This document shows positions 26,814 through 35,244 of a DNA stretch of 64,000 bases, in pieces. The notes beneath the pieces are model-generated. The model was not told the DNA's origin and searched no databases. It saw nothing but the letters and a program-made list of their open reading frames with translations. Position 1 is the first letter of the stretch. Each line of letters starts with the position of its first letter. Both the position numbers and the translations under genes were made by a program. This DNA comes from Pinisolibacter aquiterrae (GTDB lineage Bacteria > Pseudomonadota > Alphaproteobacteria > Rhizobiales > Ancalomicrobiaceae), in NCBI RefSeq assembly GCF_019160155.1, contig NZ_JAFNIH010000061.1:62001-126000 (forward strand), read 5' to 3'.

Positions 26814-27710
26814 GTGCCCTTCGCCCCGCCACAGTCCGCTCTCCCGCAGCCCCGGCCGAGGACCGCCCGTTTGCCCTTTCGCCCGATCGAACACGACCGC
26901 GCCTCCGACATGGTGATGCGGCGCCTCGAGGTGCTGATCGTCGACGGGGTGCTTCGGTCCGGCGACCGGCTGCCGAGCGAGCGGGATCTGGCGCAGCGTC
27001 TCGACGTGTCGCGGCCGGTGTTGCGCGAGGCGCTGAAGCAGATGGAGGACGAGGGGCTCCTGGTCGGCCGGCAGGGCGAGGGAACCTTCGTCGCCGATCT
27101 GATCCGCCCGGCCTTCGCGGCCCCGCTCGCCGCCCTCCTCGCCCGCGACGACCGCGCCGGGCGCGACACGCTGGAGTTCCGCCGCGCCTTCGAGGGCTGG
27201 ACGGCGGAGATGGCGGCGCGGCGCGCCACCGCCGACGACAGGGCGATGATCGGCCGGATCGTCACCGCGATGCGCGCGGCGCACGAGGCCCGCGACGAGG
27301 CGCGCGAGGCGGAACTCGACGTCGATCTCCACATGACGATCGCCGAGGCCGCCCACAATCTGGTGGCGCTGCACGTCGCCCATGCGATCAACCGCCTCCA
27401 GGTCGACGGTGTCACCACGGCGCGGCCGAAACTCTATCTCCTGCCGAGCGCGCGCGAGCGCCTGCTCGCCGAGCATCTGGCGATCGCCGAGGCGGTCGTC
27501 GCGGGCGATGCCCCCGCCGCGCGGGCGCGTGCCGAAATCCATGTCGACGGGGTCGCCGCCGATCTCGCCGAACTGGCGGCCGCGGACGCGCGCGAGCGCG
27601 CCTCGCGCGACCGGCTCGAGCTCTTCGACCTCCATGTCGCCGGCGGCCGTCGCGACGCGACCGCCGCCCCCTCCTCCCGCCCGCCCCGCAACGACGAAAG
27701 CGCCGCATGA
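26814..27710 (+). CDS. lutR: GntR/FCD family regulator of the lut operon
   Basis: The protein has an N-terminal winged helix (SGDRLPSERDLAQRLDVSRPVLREALKQMEDEGLL region, about residues 49-84) and a C-terminal all-helical FCD ligand-binding domain (about 115-255) with the metal-type His in DLHMTIAEAAHN. Such regulators (LldR, LutR, PdhR) respond to lactate or related acids. I give the long GTG start at 26814 (298 residues), but the palindromic operator then lies only 12 bases upstream; the TTG near 26870 or the ATG near 26910 could be the real start. Its stop overlaps lutA as ATGA. Confidence 0.85.
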   Translation: MPFAPPQSALPQPRPRTARLPFRPIEHDRASDMVMRRLEVLIVDGVLRSGDRLPSERDLAQRLDVSRPVLREALKQMEDEGLLVGRQGEGTFVADLIRPAFAAPLAALLARDDRAGRDTLEFRRAFEGWTAEMAARRATADDRAMIGRIVTAMRAAHEARDEAREAELDVDLHMTIAEAAHNLVALHVAHAINRLQVDGVTTARPKLYLLPSARERLLAEHLAIAEAVVAGDAPAARARAEIHVDGVAADLAELAAADARERASRDRLELFDLHVAGGRRDATAAPSSRPPRNDESAA

Positions 27711-28492
27711 CCACGCCCTCTCCCGCCCGCCGCCCTCGCGTGGCCCTCTTCGTCACCTGTCTGGTCGATCTGATGCGGCCGACGATCGGCTTCGCGGCGG
27801 TGAAGCTGCTCGAGGACGCCGGCTGCGAGGTGGTGGTGCCGCCGTCGCAGACCTGTTGCGGCCAGCCGGCGTTCAATTCCGGCGACCGCAAGGACGCGGT
27901 CGCGCTGGCGAAGCGGGTGATCGCCGAATTCGAGGGTTTCGATTTCCTGGTGGCGCCGTCGGGGTCCTGCGCCGGGATGATCGCCACCCATTATCCCGAG
28001 CTCTTCGCCGACGACGATCCGTGGAAGGCGCGCGCGCTGGCGCTCGCGGCCAAGTCGCGCGAGCTGATCTCGTTCCTGGTCGACGACCTCGGCGTCACCT
28101 CGACCGGGGCTCGGTTCGACGGCACGGTGACCTATCACGACAGTTGCTCGGGCCTGCGCGAGCTGGGCATCCAGGCGCAGCCGCGCAAGCTGCTGGCGGC
28201 CGTCGAGGGGCTGACGCTCACCGAGATGAAGGATCCGGACGTCTGCTGCGGCTTCGGCGGCACCTTCGCGGTCAAGTACCCGGACCTCTCCGGCGCGATC
28301 GTCACCAAGAAATGCGTGGCGATCGAGGAGAGCGGCGCGACGACGATCCTCGCCGGCGATCTCGGCTGTCTCATGAACATGGCCGGGCGGATGACGCGCA
28401 CCGGCTCGAAGGTCGAGGCCCGTCACGTGGCCGAGGTTCTGGCGAACATGGCCGACGGCCCGGCGATCGGCGCCGCGAAGACGGGAGAGTGA
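27707..28492 (+). CDS. lutA: Lactate utilization protein A, CCG-domain Fe-S subunit
   Basis: LutA (LldE) is one of three subunits that oxidise L-lactate to pyruvate. The 261-residue protein contains two CCG domains, each with the CxnCCGxnC cluster pattern: SQTCCGQPAFNSG with SGSCAGM in the first, and YHDSCSGLRELG with DVCCGFGGTFAVK in the second. These ligate a [4Fe-4S] cluster as in heterodisulfide-reductase-type proteins. ATG 27707 overlaps the regulator stop as ATGA. lutB follows four bases after its stop, so the operon is lutR-lutA-lutB-lutC. Confidence 0.94.
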   Translation: MTTPSPARRPRVALFVTCLVDLMRPTIGFAAVKLLEDAGCEVVVPPSQTCCGQPAFNSGDRKDAVALAKRVIAEFEGFDFLVAPSGSCAGMIATHYPELFADDDPWKARALALAAKSRELISFLVDDLGVTSTGARFDGTVTYHDSCSGLRELGIQAQPRKLLAAVEGLTLTEMKDPDVCCGFGGTFAVKYPDLSGAIVTKKCVAIEESGATTILAGDLGCLMNMAGRMTRTGSKVEARHVAEVLANMADGPAIGAAKTGE

Positions 28493-28496
28493 GACG

Positions 28497-29915
28497 ATGA
28501 AGGTCACATCCCCCGCGTTCAAGGAGAACGCCACCGCCGCGATCCACGACACCCAGCTCCAGAAGGCGCTCGGCAACGTGGAGACCGGCTTCGTCGCCAA
28601 GCGCAAGAAGGGCGCCGCGAGCCTCCCTGAGTTCGAGGCCCTTCGCGATTCCGCCCGCGATCTCAAGATCCACGTGCTGAAGCATCTCGACCTCTATCTC
28701 GAGGCCTACGAGCGCAAGGTGATCGCCTCCGGCGGTCACGTCCATTGGGCGGAGACGGCGGAGGACGCGCGCCGCATCGTCACCGACATCTGCCGGCGCC
28801 TGGGGGCGAAGACCGTCACCAAGGGCAAGAGCATGATCACCGAGGAGATCGCGCTCAACGATCATCTGGAGGCGCAGGGCATCCGGCCGGTCGAGACCGA
28901 TCTCGGCGAATACATCATCCAGTTGCGCGGCGAGCATCCGAGCCACATCATCGCGCCCGCCGTCCATCTCACCAAGGAGCAGGTCGCCGGCGACTTCCGC
29001 CGGGTGCACGAGCATCTCGCCGTCGACCGCGACCTCAGCGAGCCGGTCACGCTGCTCTCGGAGGCCCGCGCGGTGCTGCGCGAGCAGTTCCTCGCCGCCG
29101 ACGTCGGCATCACCGGCGCCAACTTCCTGGTGGCGGAGACCGGCACCTCGATCATCGTCACCAACGAGGGCAACGGCGACCTCACCCAGACGCTGCCCAA
29201 GGCCCATGTGGTGCTCGCCTCGATCGAGAAGATCGTGCCGACGCTCGAGGACGTCGACACGCTGATGCGCGTGCTGGCGCGGTCGGCCACCGGCCAGGAG
29301 ATGAGCGTCTACACGACCTTTTCGACCGGCCCGCGCCGGGCCGACGACCCCGACGGGCCGGGCGAATATCACGTCGTGCTGCTCGACAACGGCCGCTCGG
29401 CGATGCTCGGCACCGAGTTCGAGGACATGCTGCGCTGCATCCGCTGCGGCGCCTGCATGAACCATTGCCCGGTCTATCAGCAGATCGGCGGCCATGCCTA
29501 CGGCTGGGTCTATCCCGGGCCGATGGGCGCGGTGCTGACGCCCACTCTCGTCGGTATCGAGCAGACCGGGCATCTGCCCAACGCCTCGACCTTCTGCGGG
29601 CGCTGCGAGAGCGTGTGTCCCATGCGGATCCCGCTGCCGCGCATGATGCGGGCGTGGCGCGCGCGCGAGTGGGAGAAGGCGCTCAATCCCGGCACGCAGC
29701 GCTTCGGGCTCGGGCTCTGGGCCTTCCTCGCCCGGCGGCCGGGGCTCTACCGGCTCGCGGCGCGGATCGGACGCTGGGGTCTGGCGACGCTCTCGGGCGG
29801 ACGGGGCCGCGTCGCGCGCCTGCCGCTCGGCGACGGCTGGACGAAACATCGCGACATGCCGGCCCCGGAGGGCGGCACCTTCATGGATCGCTGGAAGGCG
29901 GGCGAGCGGCCGTGA
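28497..29915 (+). CDS. lutB: Lactate utilization protein B, Fe-S flavoprotein-like subunit
   Basis: LutB (LldF) is the large Fe-S subunit of the LutABC lactate oxidation complex. The N-terminal two-thirds is a LUD domain (about residues 60-300) with TKGKSMITEEIALNDHLE. The ferredoxin-like part has two 4Fe-4S motifs: CIRCGACMNHCPVY at about 309-322 and CGRCESVCPMRIPL. The basic C-terminal tail (RGRVARLPLGDGWTKHRD) is usual for the family. At 472 residues the length is normal. There is no separate lactate permease gene nearby. Confidence 0.95.
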   Translation: MKVTSPAFKENATAAIHDTQLQKALGNVETGFVAKRKKGAASLPEFEALRDSARDLKIHVLKHLDLYLEAYERKVIASGGHVHWAETAEDARRIVTDICRRLGAKTVTKGKSMITEEIALNDHLEAQGIRPVETDLGEYIIQLRGEHPSHIIAPAVHLTKEQVAGDFRRVHEHLAVDRDLSEPVTLLSEARAVLREQFLAADVGITGANFLVAETGTSIIVTNEGNGDLTQTLPKAHVVLASIEKIVPTLEDVDTLMRVLARSATGQEMSVYTTFSTGPRRADDPDGPGEYHVVLLDNGRSAMLGTEFEDMLRCIRCGACMNHCPVYQQIGGHAYGWVYPGPMGAVLTPTLVGIEQTGHLPNASTFCGRCESVCPMRIPLPRMMRAWRAREWEKALNPGTQRFGLGLWAFLARRPGLYRLAARIGRWGLATLSGGRGRVARLPLGDGWTKHRDMPAPEGGTFMDRWKAGERP

Positions 29916-29955
29916 CGGCCCCCTCCGACCATCCCCACAGGCAGACGGGTCACAC

Positions 29956-30630
29956 ATGAACGCACGCGACAGCATCCTTTCCAAGATCCGCCGATCGAGG
30001 CTCTCCTCCCCCGACGATTCGGCGCGGCGCGCCACCGTCACCGAGCGGCTGCGCAGCCATCCCGCCGGGATCGTGCCGGCGCGCGGCGCCGTCGAGGGCG
30101 AGGCGCGGATCGCTCTCTTCGTGGAGAAGGCCGAGGCGGTCTTCGCCTCGGTGGCGCGGGTCGCGTCGAGCGCCGAGGTGCCCGGCGCGGTCGCCGCCTA
30201 TCTGCGCTCGAAGAACCTGCCGCAGGCGATTCGCCGGGGCGAGGATCCGCGTCTCGCGGCGCTGCCCTTCGACACCGAACCGCAGCTCGCGGTGAGCGTC
30301 GGCCCCTCCGACGGGCACGATCTCGCCGGCCTCAGTCAGGCCCTGGCCGGGGTCGCGGAGACCGGCACGGTGGTGCTGACCTCGGGTCGCGACAATCCGA
30401 CCACGCTCAATTTCCTGCCGGAACATCATCTCGTCGTGGTTTCGGCCGAGGATCTGGTCGGCGACTACGAGACGGTGTGGGCGAAAGTCCGCTCGATCTG
30501 GGGGGCGGGCTCGATGCCGCGCGCGCTCAACATGATCACCGGCCCGTCGCGCTCCGGCGACATCGAGCAGACGATGCTGCTCGGCGCGCATGGTCCGCGT
30601 TCGTTGCACCTGATCGTCGTCGGCGGCTGA
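29956..30630 (+). CDS. lutC: Lactate utilization protein C, LUD domain
   Basis: LutC (LldG) is the small LUD-domain subunit of the lactate oxidation complex. The 224-residue protein ends with the conserved block ITGPSRSGDIEQTMLLGAHGPRSLHL, where TGPSRTADIE is the LUD signature. The middle segment ETGTVVLTSG and LPEHHLVVV is also typical. It lies 40 bp after lutB. With the regulator upstream this completes a compact lactate locus. Confidence 0.95.
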   Translation: MNARDSILSKIRRSRLSSPDDSARRATVTERLRSHPAGIVPARGAVEGEARIALFVEKAEAVFASVARVASSAEVPGAVAAYLRSKNLPQAIRRGEDPRLAALPFDTEPQLAVSVGPSDGHDLAGLSQALAGVAETGTVVLTSGRDNPTTLNFLPEHHLVVVSAEDLVGDYETVWAKVRSIWGAGSMPRALNMITGPSRSGDIEQTMLLGAHGPRSLHLIVVGG

Positions 30631-30670
30631 TCGAGCGATCCGCCGCGCGCGGCGGAGAGCGGAGGCATCC

Positions 30671-31105
30671 ATGACTGGTCTGTGGACCCGGCTGTTCCGG
30701 CCGAAACGACGGCCCCCCGCGACGACCGCGCCCGCTCCGGCGGAGCGGCCGGCCGAGCCGGTGATCGTCGGCGATGTCGGCGACCCGGGCGGTGCCGGCG
30801 CGAGCCCCTCTCCGTCGGCGGCGACGCTGGCGCCGGGCGCGGCCGCGGCCGCGGCGGTGGGCGGCGCATTCGTGGTCGGGCTCGAGGCGCGCGCGATGCA
30901 GCGCGAGGAGGCCCAGGGACGCGACCCCGACGACGCCGCCGCCGCGCCGGACGAGGCGGCCGGGGACGGCGGCGAGGCGCAAGGCGCGCCCGAGCCCGCC
31001 ACCGACCTCTCCGGCTCCGCCGACGGAACCGCCGCCGAGAGCGACGGGGACGGCGGAGACGGCGACGGGGGTGGCGACGGCGGGGGTGGCGACGGCGGCG
31101 ACTGA
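30671..31105 (+). CDS. Low-complexity Asp/Gly/Ala-rich protein of unknown function
   Basis: I do not recognise this 144-residue protein. It starts MTGLWTRLFRPKRRPPAT, a basic amphipathic head, has a small Ala/Gly/Val hydrophobic stretch (about residues 54-76) that might span or dip into the membrane, and ends in an acidic tail of Asp and Gly repeats (about residues 120-144). A good GGAGG ribosome site lies six bases before ATG 30671, 40 bp after lutC, so it may be the last gene of the lut operon. Codon bias and GC look local. It could be an unstructured acidic protein; function is not inferable. Confidence 0.6.
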   Translation: MTGLWTRLFRPKRRPPATTAPAPAERPAEPVIVGDVGDPGGAGASPSPSAATLAPGAAAAAAVGGAFVVGLEARAMQREEAQGRDPDDAAAAPDEAAGDGGEAQGAPEPATDLSGSADGTAAESDGDGGDGDGGGDGGGGDGGD

Positions 31106-31237
31106 GCCGTTCATCAGCCGCACCGATCGGACCGATCAGAAAGTTTGTCTGGACCCGCGCCGATCGTCGGACGATCGTGCAGGCTCGTTCCGGTGCCGTC
31201 GGCTCGATCTTTCGGCCCACGCGCCTCTCGAGGTTTC

Positions 31238-32182
31238 ATGACGACGTCCCCATCGATCTCCTCGCGCCCGAGCGCCGCCGCGACCCGGTCGGCAGCGGGC
31301 ACCGGCCGTTTCGGCGCCTATGACGCGCTGCTCTACGCGATCACCGTCTTCGCCTGGTCGACCAGTTGGATCGCCATGAAGGCGCAGATCGTCTCGGTGG
31401 CGCCCGAGGTCTCGCTGGTGTGGCGCTTCGTGATCTCGGCGGCGGCGATGTGGATCTGGGTGGTGATCCGGCGCGAACGGGTGACCTTTCCCTGGCGCGA
31501 GCATCTCGGCTTCGCCGCGCTCGGCTTCTTCATCTTCTCGATGAATTTCAATCTCTTCTACCACGGCGCCCAGGGCCTGCCGTCGGGGCTCCTGTCGGTC
31601 GTGTTCTCGCTCGCCTCGGTGATCAACCTGCTGATGGGCTTCGTGATCTTTCGCCAGTCGATCTCGACGCGGGTGCTGATCGGCGGATTGCTCGGGTTCT
31701 CCGGGGTGGCGGCGATGTTCTGGCCGCGCATCGCCGGGGCGGACTTCGATCTCGCGGCGGCGGGCGGGCTCGCTCTGTGCGTCGCCGGCACCACTTTCTT
31801 CTGCGCCGGCAACATGGTGTCGAGCGCGGTGCAGAGGCGCGGCATTCCGGTTCTCGCCGCCACCGCCTGGGGCATGACCTGGGCGGTCGTCTTCCTGATG
31901 TTCGCGGCGGTGATCCAGGGCGAAGCCTTCGTCTTCGACACCTCGGTCTCCTATGTCGTGTCGCTGCTCTGGCTGTCGATCGTCTCCTCGGTCGCCGCCT
32001 TCTGGGCCTATCTGACGCTGCTCGGGCGGATCGGCGCGGCGCGGGCGGGTTATGCGACCGTGATGTTCCCGGTTTTCGCGCTGGCGATCTCCACCGTCTT
32101 CGAAGGTTACGTCTGGACGGGGCCGGCGATCGTCGGGCTCGCGGCCGTTCTCCTCGGCAATCTCTTCGTGCTGCGACACTGA
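31238..32182 (+). CDS. DMT-superfamily EamA-type transporter
   Basis: This polytopic protein has about ten hydrophobic helices in two EamA repeats (residues about 28-160 and 175-312). Typical segments are YAITVFAWSTSWIAMKAQI at the first helix and the second-repeat end VWTGPAIVGLAAVLLGNLFVL. EamA proteins export amino acids or other small metabolites by proton exchange; the substrate here is unknown. I used ATG 31238 (314 residues), which puts a short polar Ser/Ala-rich head before the first helix; a longer reading lacks support. Confidence 0.9.
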   Translation: MTTSPSISSRPSAAATRSAAGTGRFGAYDALLYAITVFAWSTSWIAMKAQIVSVAPEVSLVWRFVISAAAMWIWVVIRRERVTFPWREHLGFAALGFFIFSMNFNLFYHGAQGLPSGLLSVVFSLASVINLLMGFVIFRQSISTRVLIGGLLGFSGVAAMFWPRIAGADFDLAAAGGLALCVAGTTFFCAGNMVSSAVQRRGIPVLAATAWGMTWAVVFLMFAAVIQGEAFVFDTSVSYVVSLLWLSIVSSVAAFWAYLTLLGRIGAARAGYATVMFPVFALAISTVFEGYVWTGPAIVGLAAVLLGNLFVLRH

Positions 32183-32301
32183 GACCCACCGAGACGACGC
32201 TCGAATTCCCTCTTTCCGCTGCGGGACGGGCGAAAGAACGTCACGCGCTTTACCTGTCCTGAACCTTCGGCGTGTCACAGTGGGACGAACCGAGGTGTCC
32301 C

Positions 32302-32793
32302 ATGGCCGTCGCCGCCCGCCCCCTGCCCCGTTCGCGCCCCCCCGCCCGCGCTCCGGCGCGCCCGCAGGCGGCCGCGTCCCGGTCGGCGCGGGACAAGGCG
32401 GCCCATCCGGGCGCCTCCACCCGCGACAAGATCGGCATCGTCATGATCGCCGCCGCCATTCTGGTGCTCGCGGCGGTCGGGATCGCGGTGATCTGGGAAT
32501 TCGGCGCGGCGCGTACGCTCTCGGTGCCGCAGACCGGCGTGATCGGCGCCGAGGACGGCACCGGCCCCTCGGTCCAGCGGCCGCGCGACGCGCCGACGAT
32601 GCTCTATCGCGACATGCGCAACGGCCGCATCATGGTGATGGAGATCGGTCCGGACGGAACCCGGCTCAAGGGCACCGTCGACAAGAGCACGGTGCCGCTC
32701 GCCAACGACACCGGCCGCGAGCCGACGTCGAGCCGGTCGGCCGAACCCTCCGCGACCGACCGCGTCAACGCCCTCGGCAGCGCCTTCCGCTGA
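32302..32793 (+). CDS. Small single-pass membrane protein, unknown function
   Basis: This 163-residue protein has a Pro/Arg/Ala-rich cytoplasmic head, one hydrophobic helix (IGIVMIAAAILVLAAVGIAV, about residues 44-63) and a polar periplasmic part with MLYRDMRNGRIMVMEIGPDG. I do not recognise a domain. ATG 32302 follows CGAGGTG. It stands between a DMT transporter and a convergent LysR gene. The gene looks real because the helix and codon pattern are coherent, but no role can be assigned. Confidence 0.7.
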   Translation: MAVAARPLPRSRPPARAPARPQAAASRSARDKAAHPGASTRDKIGIVMIAAAILVLAAVGIAVIWEFGAARTLSVPQTGVIGAEDGTGPSVQRPRDAPTMLYRDMRNGRIMVMEIGPDGTRLKGTVDKSTVPLANDTGREPTSSRSAEPSATDRVNALGSAFR

Positions 32794-32817
32794 CGCGATG
32801 TCTCCGCCGGAACGACC

Positions 32818-33702
32818 TCATTCCATCGTGCTCCACGGCGCCGACGAGAGATTGTCGAGCGAGGAGACGATGTGGCCGGTGAGCGCCTCGACGACGACGG
32901 AGGGCTTCTCGCGTCCACGCAACAGGCCGATGTCGACCATCGGCAGGGGCGGCAGGCCCTCGCGCTCCCCGAGCACGCGCATGCCCGGACGCAACGCCGA
33001 TTCCGGCAGGACCGAAACCGCGAGCCCGGCCAGAACGGCGGCGCCGACGGCGGTCGAATTCCAACTGACGTAGAGCAGGCGATGGCGCCGGCCGGCCGCC
33101 TCGAGCCCGTCGAGCGCGGCGCGGCGCCAGTCGCAGGTCGGGCGCCCGAGCGCCACCGGCAAGGGATCGACCTCATGGGCGGCGTGGCGCTGGGAGCCGA
33201 CCCACAGCAACGGCTCGCGGCGAATGATCTCGGACGGACCCTTCTCGCGGACATGGGTGATGATCGCCACGTCGAGCTCACCGAGCCGCATCGCCTCGAC
33301 CAGGGTCGGGGTCGGCGCGCAGACCACCGTCACCTCGGCGCGCGAATTGGAGGCGGCGAAGCGGGCGAGGATCTCCGGCAGGAAGCGATCGGCATAGTCG
33401 TCGGGGGTGCCGAGACGAACGCGGCCGACCAGTTCCGCGTCGGCGAAGGCGGTGAGGGTTTCGTCGTTGAGGCGCAGCAGGCGGCGGGCGTAGGACAGCA
33501 GCCGCTCGCCGTCCTCCGACAGGCGCGATCCGCGGCCCTCGCGCGAGAAGATCGGCTTGCCGATCCTCTCCTCGAGCCGACGCATCTGCATCGACACCGC
33601 CGACTGCGTCTTGGCGACCCGATCGGCGGCGCGGGTGAAGGACCCGGTCTCGGCGATGGCGACGAAGGTCTTCAACTGGTCGAGATCCAAGGCCGCCGGC
33701 AT
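32818..33702 (-). CDS. LysR-type transcriptional regulator
   Basis: The protein has an N-terminal winged helix (LDQLKTFVAIAETGSFTRAADRVAKTQSAVSMQMRRLE region, residues about 6-45) and a LysR substrate domain from about residue 90. I prefer ATG 33702 (294 residues) because GGAG lies seven bases upstream; the ATG at 33714 is possible. The gene is divergent from a DUF1127 gene, an arrangement often seen in Rhizobiales, so it probably controls that neighbour. The ligand is unknown. Confidence 0.92.
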   Translation of the reverse strand: MPAALDLDQLKTFVAIAETGSFTRAADRVAKTQSAVSMQMRRLEERIGKPIFSREGRGSRLSEDGERLLSYARRLLRLNDETLTAFADAELVGRVRLGTPDDYADRFLPEILARFAASNSRAEVTVVCAPTPTLVEAMRLGELDVAIITHVREKGPSEIIRREPLLWVGSQRHAAHEVDPLPVALGRPTCDWRRAALDGLEAAGRRHRLLYVSWNSTAVGAAVLAGLAVSVLPESALRPGMRVLGEREGLPPLPMVDIGLLRGREKPSVVVEALTGHIVSSLDNLSSAPWSTME

Positions 33703-33719
33703 GAGGTACTCCATCAAAA

Positions 33720-33743
33720 TTCTTGAAGTCGCAGATTAAGAAC
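33720..33743. promoter_or_regulatory. Dyad in LysR/DUF1127 divergent region
   Basis: TTCTT and AAGAA flank a 14-base spacer in the region just upstream of the LysR start. LysR proteins often bind such interrupted dyads next to their own gene. This is only a candidate site. Confidence 0.35.
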
Positions 33744-33809
33744 ATTCGCTGGATCGATCAATCGTCCCGAGGCATGGTGTCGCCGTTCTGGTCGCAACCC
33801 CTTCACGCC

Positions 33810-33845
33810 GCCGCCGAATCGCTCGATTCGGCGGCCGTTTCTTTA
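33810..33845 (+). terminator. Intrinsic terminator-like hairpin inside the DUF1127 leader
   Basis: GCCGCCGAATCG and CGATTCGGCGGC form a perfect 12-bp stem with a two-base centre, followed by CGTTTCTTTA on the plus strand. No plus-strand gene ends just upstream (the previous one ends at 32793 and points the same way, but a minus-strand gene lies between). So it may close a small RNA or attenuate the DUF1127 transcript, whose start codon is 45 bases downstream. Confidence 0.75.
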
Positions 33846-33889
33846 CGCGACCGAAATCGCAACGATCGGAGAGATCAGAGGAGAGTCCC

Positions 33890-34246
33890 ATGTCCCATTC
33901 GAAGCTCACCCCCCTCGCCCTGTTCGACACCCTGGCGGGTGCCTTCGCGAACGGCGTCGCGGTCTTCGTGCGGGGCTGGACGGCGCATCGTCATCGCCGT
34001 GTCGTGCGCGAGCTCCTCGCCTTCGACGATCACATGCTCGCCGACATCGGCCTCCGTCGCGGCGACGTGACGGCGGCGCTGGCGATGCCGACACTGAGCG
34101 ATCCGTCGACGCGGCTGCGCATTCTGGCGGTGGAGCGGCGGGCGGGATCGCGGGCGCTGCGGCGCGCGGCGATCGACGGCTTCCGGGCCGAGGCCGGGGA
34201 AGGTTCCAATCGCGCGACGGTGGCGGAGGCGCGTTCGCCGGCCTGA
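33890..34246 (+). CDS. DUF1127 domain protein
   Basis: DUF1127 proteins are small basic Rhizobiales proteins; some members are linked to RNA regulation and phosphate or carbon metabolism. This one has 118 residues, longer than the common 45-70. The DUF1127 motif spans residues about 37-62: HRRVVRELLAFDDHMLADIG followed by LRRGDV. A C-terminal extension rich in Arg and Ala follows. AGAGGAGAG lies eight bases before ATG 33890. It is divergent from a LysR gene and preceded by a terminator-like hairpin. Confidence 0.88.
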   Translation: MSHSKLTPLALFDTLAGAFANGVAVFVRGWTAHRHRRVVRELLAFDDHMLADIGLRRGDVTAALAMPTLSDPSTRLRILAVERRAGSRALRRAAIDGFRAEAGEGSNRATVAEARSPA

Positions 34247-34283
34247 GACCCGGCCCGGGATGAGACGCGAGGCCCCTTCGACC

Positions 34284-35063
34284 TCAGGCCGAGGGGGCCG
34301 ACGGCAGTTTCCCCGTCATCTCGGCCGCGTCGCTCCAGAAGCGATCGAAGATCGCCTCGAGGGCGCGGTGCTGTTCGTCCTGGGCGGCGCGGCCGGCCTC
34401 GAACAGCTGCCCGACCGCGCGGCCGGGCGGCGGCACCTCGTCCTCGGGTGCCAGGTCCTCGTCGATCGGCGGACCGCCGTTGTTGAAGCCGCGGATGAAC
34501 TCGCCGAGGATCTCGCCGAAGACGTTCTGCGGGCCGATCGGGTTCGGGGTCTCGCGCAGAGCCTTGCCGACGAGGCGCGAGGTCGCCGGGCCGATCGAGT
34601 CGGTCAGGATCTCCTCGAGGGTCGGGGCGGACCGCGGCTTGGGCTCGACCAGAGACGCGAAGGTCTCGGTCAGGGGATGGCTCTTCAACGTGTCGGCGAA
34701 GGCGGCCATGGTCTGCTCGGTGGCGAGCGGCAGGGCGATCTCCAGCACCTTGCGATCGACGCCCGACGTCTTCGACACCGTGTCGATCACGGCTTCCGTC
34801 AGTTGCCGCGACCCGAACAGGCGCCCGAGCGCCTCGCCGCCCGGCATGGAGGCGGCGAAGTCGGGCTTCGGCTTCACCAGCCCCATCATCTCGGCGAGAC
34901 CGCGCGGATCGGCCGCGCGGCGGCGCATCGCCTGACCGAGCGCCGGAACCAGCGCGTCGAAGGCGGCGCGGCTCTGCTCGACCGACATGCCGCGCGTCGA
35001 CAGGACGTCGGAAATCTTTGCCGGATCCATCAGTTTGAACAGAGAATTCAATGTCTCTTGCAT
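34284..35063 (-). CDS. DUF937 domain protein
   Basis: This 259-residue protein has the DUF937 pattern: an N-terminal helix pair (LNSLFKLMDPAKISDVLSTRG), then SVEQSRAAFDALVPALGQAM, resembling YidB-type repeats. No signal peptide or membrane helix is evident. The C-terminal half is Pro/Glu-rich with a DRFWSDAAEMTG tail. The function of the family is not known. It is divergent from gshA and convergent with the DUF1127 gene. Confidence 0.75.
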   Translation of the reverse strand: MQETLNSLFKLMDPAKISDVLSTRGMSVEQSRAAFDALVPALGQAMRRRAADPRGLAEMMGLVKPKPDFAASMPGGEALGRLFGSRQLTEAVIDTVSKTSGVDRKVLEIALPLATEQTMAAFADTLKSHPLTETFASLVEPKPRSAPTLEEILTDSIGPATSRLVGKALRETPNPIGPQNVFGEILGEFIRGFNNGGPPIDEDLAPEDEVPPPGRAVGQLFEAGRAAQDEQHRALEAIFDRFWSDAAEMTGKLPSAPSA

Positions 35064-35244
35064 GACGATGGCCCACCCTCTCCCCGACGGGCGCGATCAT
35101 CCTCCGGGATCGGGGGCGCGTCAAACTGACGTTGGGTGAGGTCGATCGGTCAAATCGACTTCCTCGCAGCGTCAGGATTTCGCATTTGTCGCGTCATCAC
35201 ACCCTCTGTATGTTGCCCGGCCCGACACCCCAGGATCCCGCCAC

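Noticed and set aside
30682-31323. Arg/Gly-rich frame overlapping the Asp/Gly-tailed gene
   Set aside because: This alternate frame has no ribosome site; the frame at 30671 has GGAGG and ends cleanly before the DMT transporter gene.
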